Notes under the pieces: model-generated
Database searches by the model: none
The model's input: only the letters and a program-made list of their open reading frames with translations
Told to the model about the DNA's origin: nothing
DNA from: Bacillota bacterium
Lineage (GTDB): Bacteria; Bacillota; Bacilli; Calditerricolales; Calditerricolaceae
Reading direction: 5' to 3'
Assembly: GCA_017577925.1 (NCBI GenBank)
Contig: PKQU01000063.1
Span: forward strand, 1-10,027
Length of the DNA stretch: 10,027 nucleotides
Translations under genes and position numbers: made by a program
Shown: in pieces, positions 1 through 5,273 of the stretch
Position numbering within the stretch: the first letter of the stretch is position 1
Layout of the letters: every line of letters begins with the position of its first letter

Positions 1-432
1 GACGACGCTCGTCACCCGGACTCGATTGCCGATGGCGCGACCCAAACGGTCGGCGATCGCCTCCTGCGCCTCTTGATCCAGCGGAACGGCCGTCGTCACC
101 TCGGCGTCGACCACACCGCGCGCCTCGCTGGCCAGACGGCGATACACCTCGGCGATGGCCGGCAGCACATTCATCCGCCCCCGATCGATCAGCAGATGCA
201 GCAGGTTCCGCAGTTCCTCGACCCACGCGCTGCCCGCTAACCGGTCGATGAAGGCTTTCTTCTCTTCCGCCGGAATCAACGGATGCGTGAGGAACCGGTG
301 AAACTCGCGGTTGGTGCGGAACAGCTGCACGATCTCCTCCAGCTGCTCCTCGACGGCATCCAGCCGGTTGCGCTCCACAGCGACGTCAAAGAGCGCCCGC
401 GCATACCGCTTGGCCACGACGCCGCTCGTCAT
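1..432 (-). CDS. atpH: ATP synthase F1 delta subunit, C-terminus cut off by window edge
   Basis: Delta (OSCP-type) subunit of the F1Fo-ATP synthase, which joins the top of the F1 head to the b-subunit stalk on the cytoplasmic face of the membrane. The 144 visible codons are open to the window edge and begin MTSGVVAKRYARALFDVA; the KRYARALFDVA stretch is the hallmark first helix of the delta N-terminal helical bundle. Later segments such as FLTHPLIPAEEKKAF and LLIDRGRMNVLPAIAEVY also fit the family. Delta subunits are usually about 180 residues, so about 35-40 C-terminal residues lie outside. The ATG overlaps the atpF stop as ATGA, which is a strong argument for this start and for translational coupling. 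The gene is co-transcribed with the upstream Fo genes. Identity is confident; completeness cannot be judged. Confidence 0.95.
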   Translation of the reverse strand, partial: MTSGVVAKRYARALFDVAVERNRLDAVEEQLEEIVQLFRTNREFHRFLTHPLIPAEEKKAFIDRLAGSAWVEELRNLLHLLIDRGRMNVLPAIAEVYRRLASEARGVVDAEVTTAVPLDQEAQEAIADRLGRAIGNRVRVTSVV

Positions 433-914
433 GCCGAATCGCCTACCTGCTGCAGGGTCTTCTCAATCAGCGCCAGCTGCTCGCGCTCGTCGAGTTCCTT
501 TTCGATGATCTTCGCTGCAAGCATTACCGACAGCGCGCCGACCTGCTGTTTGAGCTCGGCGAGGGCCTGCTCCTTTTCGCGAAGGATCTCGGCACGCGCC
601 TCCTCGACCATCCGCTCGGCGCGCTCCCTGGCTTCCTTGAGGATTGCCTCGGCCTCACGCTCGCTGTGCTGCTTGGCGCGCTCGATGATCTCCTGGGCTT
701 CGCTACGCGCCTGGGCCAGGAGATTCTTCTGTTCCTGCAAGAGCGCCTCCGCTTCCTGGCGCGTCCGCTCGGCCGTCGCCACCTGGTCCTCAATGTATTG
801 CTGGCGGCGCTCCATGACCCGCATTGCCGGACCAAACACATAGCGGCGCATCAGATACAGCAGGATGAGGAACGCGAGAATTTGGAAGAAAAACGTTCCG
901 AGTTCGAAATGCAT
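429..914 (-). CDS. atpF: ATP synthase Fo b subunit
   Basis: Peripheral-stalk b subunit (161 aa), which anchors in the membrane and holds the F1 head still through the delta subunit. Residues about 5-26 form one hydrophobic membrane segment (FFFQILAFLILLYLM), followed by the family's F-G-P turn (F27-G28-P29). A long, highly charged heptad-type helix rich in E, A, R and Q follows to about residue 150, as expected for the dimeric coiled-coil stalk. The frame stays open upstream to 986, but the ATG at 914 gives the usual family N-terminus (MHFELGTFFFQ) and has an AAGGGAG Shine-Dalgarno at 925-931, 10 nt away. The stop overlaps the atpH start (ATGA). A 146-nt gap containing a terminator-like hairpin separates it from atpE. 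Length is typical for the family. Confidence 0.95.
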   Translation of the reverse strand: MHFELGTFFFQILAFLILLYLMRRYVFGPAMRVMERRQQYIEDQVATAERTRQEAEALLQEQKNLLAQARSEAQEIIERAKQHSEREAEAILKEARERAERMVEEARAEILREKEQALAELKQQVGALSVMLAAKIIEKELDEREQLALIEKTLQQVGDSA

Positions 915-984
915 CCGACGGCCACTCCCTTCTTCTGCGCACCTTTCGGTATTCAACAACCCCGCACGGACGGCAAAACCTCGC

Positions 985-1028
985 AAAAAGTAAGGCGAAG
1001 GTTAACCTGCAAAGAGGTTAACCTCGCC
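985..1028 (-). terminator. Terminator-like hairpin between atpE and atpF (attenuator or mRNA end)
   Basis: Read on the minus strand, the arm GGCGAGGTTAACC (1028-1016) pairs with GGTTAACCTTCGCC (1007-994), leaving one bulged base and an 8-nt loop. It is followed at once by TTACTTTTT (993-985). This gives a 13-bp stem plus U-tract, resembling an intrinsic terminator, 33 nt after the atpE stop and inside the operon. Because atpF and atpH lie downstream and no good new promoter is visible, full termination is unlikely. Partial termination or a 3' stabiliser giving extra atpE transcript is the natural inference, since many c subunits are needed per enzyme. Each GGTTAACC is itself a palindrome, so a DNA-binding site is a less likely alternative. 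Confidence 0.55.
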
Positions 1029-1060
1029 ATGGCAGTTGTTTCGTTGCCGCCACACGGCCG

Positions 1061-1279
1061 TTAGATGTTGATGAACAAGAGGATCCCGAACACCACCGCG
1101 ATGATCGGCAACGCCTCGATCAGACCAACACCGATGAACATGAGCGTCATCAGGTTCCCGCGCGCTTCGGGCTGACGGGCCACCCCGTCGATCGTCCGGC
1201 TGATGACCAACCCGTTACCGATACCGGCGCCCAGCGCCGCCAAACCGAAAATCAGAGCCGTTGCAAGCGCGAAGTCCAT
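1061..1279 (-). CDS. atpE: ATP synthase Fo c subunit (c-ring monomer)
   Basis: Proteolipid c subunit (72 aa), a two-helix membrane hairpin that forms the rotating ring of Fo. Helix 1 carries a complete G-x-G-x-G-x-G run (G17, G19, G21, G23). The polar loop has the invariant A-R-Q-P-E (34-38). Helix 2 carries the ion-binding acid E55 with P58 three residues later. The residue after E55 is Ala rather than the Ser/Thr found in sodium-binding rings, so proton coupling is inferred. The helix-packing motifs also lack the Ala-rich helix 1 and P-x-x-E-x-x-P signature described for alkaliphilic Bacillus. The ATG is preceded by a very strong Shine-Dalgarno, GAGGAGGG (1287-1294), 7 nt away. The gene sits between unusually long gaps (136 and 146 nt), suggesting separate control of its high output. 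Confidence 0.97.
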   Translation of the reverse strand: MDFALATALIFGLAALGAGIGNGLVISRTIDGVARQPEARGNLMTLMFIGVGLIEALPIIAVVFGILLFINI

Positions 1280-1343
1280 GTGGAAACCCTCCTCGAAGCA
1301 AGTTGGTTGTCAGAAAACACCCACAAGCCACACATTCCTTGCA

Positions 1344-1376
1344 TGAGACAATTTCTCACCGAATTTTAATGTGAGG
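1344..1376 (-). promoter_or_regulatory. Small overlapping inverted repeats in the A/T-rich atpE leader
   Basis: The 136-nt gap upstream of atpE is clearly richer in A/T than the surrounding genes. On the minus strand it holds CTCAC (1375-1371), then GTGAGA (1359-1354), then TCTCA (1348-1344). The middle segment can pair with either neighbour (5-6 bp each) but not with both. Such a leader could tune atpE translation or mRNA processing. The stems are short and the call rests only on complementarity, so confidence is low. I see no convincing promoter in this gap. Confidence 0.25.
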
Positions 1377-1415
1377 ATCAAACAAAAGCGCCTTCTACAC
1401 GCCGTTCGAGGCTCA

Positions 1416-2150
1416 TCAGTGGTGATCATGCGCCACCTTCTGCGAAATGTACACCAGCGTTAGCATGGTGAAGATAAAGGCCTGGATCGTACCAACGAAG
1501 ACGGAGAATCCCAGCCAGGCCACCAGCGGCAACGTGCCGTACAGCCCGATCACCACCAGCAGGGCGATCAGCACCTCGCCGGCGAAGATGTTCCCGAAAA
1601 GACGCATCCCCAGCGTAAGCAGTTTGGTCAGCTCCTCGATTAGGTTAACCGGGAAGAACAGGAAATTCGGTTCGAAATAGTGCTTCACATAGGTTTTCGG
1701 GTTGCCGCGGATGCCAACGTAGTGCGAATAGACAAACACCATCGTCGCCAGGGCCATCGTCACGCTGACGTTCGCCGTCGGCGACGCCCACCACGACACG
1801 TGATCACCGGCCTTGATGCCGAGGAACGGCACGTCCGTTGCAAAGGTCGTCTGCACGTTGAAGAGCAGGCCAAGCTGGTTGGAAACAAAGATGTACATGA
1901 ACAGGGTCAAGGCCAACGTTACGTACCGCTCGGCCACCTTCTCCGGCATGCTCGTCCGCGCCAACCCGCGCACGAACTCGATCAGCCACTCGAGGAGGTT
2001 CTGCCATCCCCGCGGCTGGCGAACGTCGAGGTTGCGCACAGCGAGACGGCCGATGAGGAAGACAATCGCTCCGGCGATCACCGTCGTCATCATGGCCACC
2101 AGGTTGAAGTCCAGCGGGCCGATGGTGATGACCGGAAACTTGTGTTCCAC
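1416..2150 (-). CDS. atpB: ATP synthase Fo a subunit (proton channel)
   Basis: Membrane a subunit (244 aa from this start), which provides the proton half-channels beside the c-ring. The long tilted helix carries the signature LTLGMRLFGNIFAGE with the essential arginine at R183 (E. coli R210), and the last helix has G-T-I-Q-A-F (Q223; E. coli Q252). Several hydrophobic segments span the chain. G191, eight residues after the arginine, is the position where alkaliphilic Bacillus carries a lysine; glycine here is the ordinary form. The start is uncertain. GTG at 2159 adds three residues but lies only 3 nt from the GGAGG at 2163-2167. GTG at 2150 is about 12 nt away and gives MEHKFP, like Bacillus a subunits, so I chose it. 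The gene follows atpI closely. Confidence 0.95.
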   Translation of the reverse strand: MEHKFPVITIGPLDFNLVAMMTTVIAGAIVFLIGRLAVRNLDVRQPRGWQNLLEWLIEFVRGLARTSMPEKVAERYVTLALTLFMYIFVSNQLGLLFNVQTTFATDVPFLGIKAGDHVSWWASPTANVSVTMALATMVFVYSHYVGIRGNPKTYVKHYFEPNFLFFPVNLIEELTKLLTLGMRLFGNIFAGEVLIALLVVIGLYGTLPLVAWLGFSVFVGTIQAFIFTMLTLVYISQKVAHDHH

Positions 2151-2161
2151 CCTCCCCACTT

Positions 2162-2170
2162 CCCTCCTTT
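2162..2170 (-). promoter_or_regulatory. Ribosome binding site of atpB
   Basis: The minus strand reads AAAGGAGGG here, a near-perfect anti-16S match. It lies too close to the GTG at 2159 (3 nt from GGAGG) and a little far from the GTG at 2150 (12 nt). A second GGGGAGG run lies directly between the two candidate starts. This site is the reason the atpB start needs a decision; homology favours 2150. Confidence 0.6.
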
Positions 2171-2183
2171 CTCTCCACGGCGG

Positions 2184-2564
2184 TCACATCCTGTTGCGCA
2201 AGGCATCGGCCAACAGGGTGCAAGCGGCCACCAACGGAGCAACCGGTAAGCCCACCACAACGCCCACGACGGAGAAGACATGGGGAAAGCGAGCCACCAG
2301 CAGGCCCGCCGCTGCGGCCATGGCCAGCCGCGCCATGGTGCCGATGCCGCGCGCCCGCCCCGTCGGTTGCGCTAGTCCCTCCACAAACCCGCGCACACGA
2401 CGCGCCGCGTGGTATGCATTGTACATGCTTACGGTTGTTCCCAAGAGCAACCCAGCAAAAAATGGTTTTGCCGGGGTCAGCGCCCAGGCAAGAACCATTC
2501 CCACACTTGCCCATATGGTGATGCGCAAGGTGCGACGCAGTCGCATGGCGAGGGGATCGTTCAT
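2184..2564 (-). CDS. atpI: ATP synthase subunit I (AtpI)
   Basis: Small membrane protein (126 aa) of the AtpI type, encoded at the head of bacterial atp operons and implicated in c-ring assembly and stability and, in some Bacillus, in magnesium supply. Four hydrophobic segments are visible, at about residues 14-30, 35-50, 78-92 and 96-118, matching the family's four-helix layout. Sequence conservation in this family is low, so the call leans on length, topology and position between the atpZ-like gene and atpB. The frame is open upstream, but the ATG at 2564 overlaps the preceding stop as ATGA and yields the usual charged N-terminus (MNDPLAMRLRR). The Shine-Dalgarno is weak (a G-run), so translation probably depends on coupling to the upstream gene. 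Confidence 0.85.
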   Translation of the reverse strand: MNDPLAMRLRRTLRITIWASVGMVLAWALTPAKPFFAGLLLGTTVSMYNAYHAARRVRGFVEGLAQPTGRARGIGTMARLAMAAAAGLLVARFPHVFSVVGVVVGLPVAPLVAACTLLADALRNRM

Positions 2565-2788
2565 TCGTCGCCCCCCAAATACGGCCTCAGGATGCGAACG
2601 ATACCGTAAATGCCCACCGCAAGACCACCCAAAAGCCCTACTACCAGTAGCCAAGGGTGCGTGCCCCAGGCACGGTCGGCCCAGGTCCCCGCCCAGTATC
2701 CCAGAAGCACGCTGGCCGCCAGCTGGCCGGCCATGGCGCTTACCACCGCCATGGCCCGCCACCCTTTCCACGAACCGTTCGGCTCCAT
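2561..2788 (-). CDS. atpZ: AtpZ/AtpI-family small membrane protein, first gene of the atp operon
   Basis: A 75-residue protein with two membrane helices (about residues 13-35 and 46-66) joined by a short polar turn. The pattern G-x-W-x-G-x-W-x-D-R followed by G-T-H-P-W and a Gly-rich second helix (LLGGLAVGIYGIVR) is that of the short AtpZ-like proteins encoded before atpI. In alkaliphilic Bacillus, AtpZ and AtpI have been linked to Mg2+/Ca2+ uptake near the ATP synthase; that role here is inferred. The ATG at 2788 has only a weak Shine-Dalgarno (AGGCGG, 4 nt away). M13 is an alternative, but the N-terminal W-x-x-W-R-A-M stretch is typical of the family, so I keep the longer form. It follows the operon promoter by about 27 nt of leader and overlaps atpI. 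Confidence 0.85.
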   Translation of the reverse strand: MEPNGSWKGWRAMAVVSAMAGQLAASVLLGYWAGTWADRAWGTHPWLLVVGLLGGLAVGIYGIVRILRPYLGGDE

Positions 2789-2821
2789 GCAACCGCCTGC
2801 TTTCCAGAACCATCATCGTCC

Positions 2822-2850
2822 ATCTTAGCGAAGGGCGAATCCTTTGTCAA
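2822..2850 (-). promoter_or_regulatory. Sigma-A-type promoter of the atp operon
   Basis: On the minus strand, a perfect -35 TTGACA (2850-2845) is followed by a 17-nt spacer and TAAGAT (2827-2822), a 5-of-6 match to the -10 consensus. Transcription would start near 2815, giving a leader of about 27 nt before the atpZ-like ATG. It lies in the 80-nt gap after the SLH gene, and no terminator is visible between them. This is the best promoter in the window. Confidence 0.85.
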
Positions 2851-2868
2851 TTCATTGCAACCGGTTTG

Positions 2869-5133
2869 TCATCGTTTTGCCATAGGCCCATCCGGCATCG
2901 TGAGCAACCGGTAGAGGACGGTTGCCGCCTCGGCGCGCGTCGTCGGCCGTTGGGGAGCAAAGCGGTCTCCCATCCCCTTCATCACCCCGGCCTGCGCCAC
3001 GCGCGCGATGGCCTCCCGCGCCCAGCTCGGAATCTCCGCCGCATCGCGGAACGGCGGCAGCGGCGCGCGTCCGGTCAGTCCGAGGTACCGGTCGAGGATG
3101 GCCGCCAGCTCCGCCCGCGTCACCGGCTGATCCGGCCGGAAGGTGCCGTCCGGGTACCCCCGCAACAGTCCCTTCTCCACCATCGCCTGAACGGCTTCCC
3201 GCGCCCAGGACGGAATGGGATCGCGGAACGGAAGGGACGGCGAGGCATTGTCCGTCCCTGTCTCCACGCCCTCCAGCCGCGCCAGCAGGGCGGCCAGCTG
3301 GGCACGCGTCACCGGCGCGTCGGGAGCAAAGCGGTCCGGCGCCACCCCCGCAACCATCCCGCGCGCCGCCAGCGCGGTGATGGGCTGCAAGGCCCAGTGG
3401 CCGCGCACGTCGGCAAAGGGAACGACGGTTACGGGAACGGTCGCCACCGCTCCGTCAAAGGCGACACGCAAATGCCCCGTCGCCGGAGTGGCGCTGGCGG
3501 TAAATGACAAGCCCTTCACGGCACCGACCGCCCCTTCCGCCGTGACGGTAACCTGATGCGGCTTCAGGGTAAAGGTGCGACCGTCCTTCGTGACCGCCTG
3601 CACCGTCAGCGCCCGCGTCTCGCCCGGCTTGAGCACGAGCTCGCGGGGCTGGACGACCAGCCGCGCCACATCGGCGCCGCCGATCACCCGTACCGTCAGC
3701 TGCCGGCTGGCCGCCCCCACCTGTGCCGTCAGCGTATACGTCCCGCCGGTCCGGAAGCGCACGGAAAACCCGCTCGTCTCGACCGGTCCCGGGCCGCTGA
3801 CCTTCCAGACGACTTCCTGGGGCGTGACACGGTACGGGTGGTAGTGCACATCATAGCCCTTAAAGGAGAAGGTCGCCGTGTCGCCGGCCAGCACCTCCTT
3901 CGGGCCGGTGACGAAAATCCCCTTGGCCTCGCCGGCCGGTGCCGTGTTAAGGACGCCGATGGCCGTGGGCACGGCGCGGTAGCCCTGCCCGCTGTAGGGG
4001 GACTCGTTCAACGGGGTGGGATTTGTTTCGGCCAGCCGGCGCACCACCATGGTCGCCGAGCCGCCGCCGTCAAGGTTGATCGCCTTCCAGGCCCCCAACT
4101 CCACGAAAAAATTGGCCAGTTCCGGAAGGGTCATCCCCTTGCTGTCCCCGTCAGCCGACCGTTCGACGACCACCAGCCACACCTTCTTCCCGCTGCGGTC
4201 GATTCCCACGGCAGCGCGGGCGTGGGGCGAATGGCTCGACACTCCCGGATCGACGGGGTTGACCGACCGCCCCTGGTCGACCAGGAGAATGTGGCTCCCC
4301 ACCGCCGTCTCCAATCCGGGGTCGTTCTTCAGCCCATACGTCACCTGGACGGGGTCGCCGACGCGAAAGCGCGTTTTCAAAAATTGGGCGGCTTGTCCCT
4401 GCCCCCACAACACATAGCCGTTCGACGGAATGGGCGCGCCCGGCTGATCCACGCGCACCTCGCGGACGACACCGCCCGCGACGACCAGTTCGACCACGTT
4501 TTTGAACGCGCCCTTGGCATTGCCGTAGCTGGTCGGCCCCCACGCCGGGGTGTAAAGATTAAGCTGATTGATATGGCTGTGCGCCCCGTCGCGCGGGTCA
4601 AAACTTTCCTTGTTCACACCCCGAAGCGGATAGGTGCTGCCGTCGGGGGCGGTGACGGTGCCGGTGAAGGCCAGGGGCAAAATCACCGCCTGCCCGCTTT
4701 TCGTCACGCCGAAGGTTGGCCACGTCGCCACGCCCGGGGCACTGACGATGGTGCCCTTATCGATCACCGGGCCCAGTGGCGCCCCGATGCCATTCAGGTG
4801 GAAGAGGTCGGCGTTGACCGCCACCACCGCCCCCGACGCCCGCGCGTGTCCGAGCACCGTCTGCTTCTGCGTCAGGCGGCCGTCTTTTCCGTAGAGCGGG
4901 ACGATTTTGACATACGGATTGGTCAGGTCAACCGTGGCGACAAAAATATCGACGGGCCGCCCATTTATCCGTTTCTCGTACTTGGTCACCACCACGCCCT
5001 CGCCCACCGGTTCCGACCACGCCACTGTCGCCGTGACGGCGGCCGCCGCATGGGAAAGCCACGGCAACGGCGCGGCCAACACCGCACACAGCACCAACAC
5101 GCCCACCGCCAGCCGGCGAAACGCGTTCCCCAT
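2869..5133 (-). CDS. Exported SLH-anchored phosphodiester glycosidase (NAGPA-type) protein
   Basis: A 754-residue secreted protein. Residues 1-32 form a signal peptide (R-R, a hydrophobic core, then A-rich cleavage region). Residues about 100-396 match the NAGPA/phosphodiester-glycosidase family, which removes sugars linked through phosphodiester bonds: V-N-A-D (106-109), S-P-H-A-R-A-A-V-G (302-310), N-L-D-G-G-G-S-A-T-M (353-362) and A-V-P-T-A-I-G-V (387-394). Two beta-rich, Ig-like segments follow (about 404-484 and 488-571). Three SLH domains end the chain (about 573-622, 635-685, 694-744) with motifs TRAQ (609), TRAE (672) and TRAE (732), indicating non-covalent attachment to a wall polymer. 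The ATG has a strong AAGGGGAGGAG site 6 nt away. It lies between wecB and the atp operon, with gaps on both sides. The substrate is unknown; wall polymer or exopolysaccharide is a guess. Confidence 0.9.
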   Translation of the reverse strand: MGNAFRRLAVGVLVLCAVLAAPLPWLSHAAAAVTATVAWSEPVGEGVVVTKYEKRINGRPVDIFVATVDLTNPYVKIVPLYGKDGRLTQKQTVLGHARASGAVVAVNADLFHLNGIGAPLGPVIDKGTIVSAPGVATWPTFGVTKSGQAVILPLAFTGTVTAPDGSTYPLRGVNKESFDPRDGAHSHINQLNLYTPAWGPTSYGNAKGAFKNVVELVVAGGVVREVRVDQPGAPIPSNGYVLWGQGQAAQFLKTRFRVGDPVQVTYGLKNDPGLETAVGSHILLVDQGRSVNPVDPGVSSHSPHARAAVGIDRSGKKVWLVVVERSADGDSKGMTLPELANFFVELGAWKAINLDGGGSATMVVRRLAETNPTPLNESPYSGQGYRAVPTAIGVLNTAPAGEAKGIFVTGPKEVLAGDTATFSFKGYDVHYHPYRVTPQEVVWKVSGPGPVETSGFSVRFRTGGTYTLTAQVGAASRQLTVRVIGGADVARLVVQPRELVLKPGETRALTVQAVTKDGRTFTLKPHQVTVTAEGAVGAVKGLSFTASATPATGHLRVAFDGAVATVPVTVVPFADVRGHWALQPITALAARGMVAGVAPDRFAPDAPVTRAQLAALLARLEGVETGTDNASPSLPFRDPIPSWAREAVQAMVEKGLLRGYPDGTFRPDQPVTRAELAAILDRYLGLTGRAPLPPFRDAAEIPSWAREAIARVAQAGVMKGMGDRFAPQRPTTRAEAATVLYRLLTMPDGPMAKR

Positions 5134-5226
5134 TCGGTTCTCCTCCCCTTGTTGGTTTCATCTCTGTCGGCTTCTCGCGGTTCTTCCTCGATGGACACGT
5201 CCATGCGTCCCGGTACGCGTTCCCCA
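5121..5226 (-). repeat. 12-bp direct repeat flanking the leader of the SLH gene
   Basis: ACGCGTTCCCCA occurs on the plus strand at 5121-5132 and again at 5215-5226, 94 bp apart. The left copy includes most of the start codon and the first codons of the SLH gene; the right copy lies upstream in the 140-nt gap after wecB. It may be a regulatory pair or the trace of a small local duplication. The exact match is seen; the function is not known. Confidence 0.4.
5191..5204. promoter_or_regulatory. Possible operator upstream of the SLH gene
   Basis: ATGGAC-AC-GTCCAT is a perfect 6-2-6 inverted repeat centred about 65 nt upstream of the SLH-gene ATG. Its place in a 140-nt gap without another evident signal fits a repressor or activator site, though it could equally be a short hairpin in the leader. 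I could not find a convincing -35/-10 pair nearby, so the SLH gene may be read from the upp/wecB promoter or from a non-standard one. Confidence 0.3.
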
Positions 5227-5273
5227 ATGAAGATAGACGTCAGCTAACGGTGAGAGGTTGCATCGCCTCACAC

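Noticed and set aside
930..984. A possible internal promoter for atpF (TTGCCG, 17 nt, AATACC on the minus strand)
   Set aside because: The -10 matches only 3 of 6 positions; not enough to call a promoter.
1804..2514. A 236-codon minus-strand frame overlapping atpB and atpI
   Set aside because: It is a frame-shifted shadow of two well-supported genes; no motif and no fitting ribosome site.
2857..2912. GCAACCGGT repeated at 2857-2865 and 2904-2912 near the atp promoter
   Set aside because: Only 9 bp, one copy lies in SLH-gene coding sequence, and this G/C-rich composition makes such repeats common.
4986..5204. A possible 72-codon gene starting at 5204 in the leader of the SLH gene
   Set aside because: Most of it overlaps the signal-peptide region of the SLH gene in another frame, and there is no Shine-Dalgarno before its ATG.
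1813..5247. Two long plus-strand open frames (1813-3507 and 3556-5247) opposite the SLH gene and atp genes
   Set aside because: Same cause: both are in register with the SLH gene on the other strand, and their translations are low-complexity R/P/A-rich with no recognisable domain.
5251..5273. Imperfect repeat GTGAGAGG/CCTCAC just after wecB, considered as its terminator
   Set aside because: Short stem with a mismatch and no U-tract on the minus strand.
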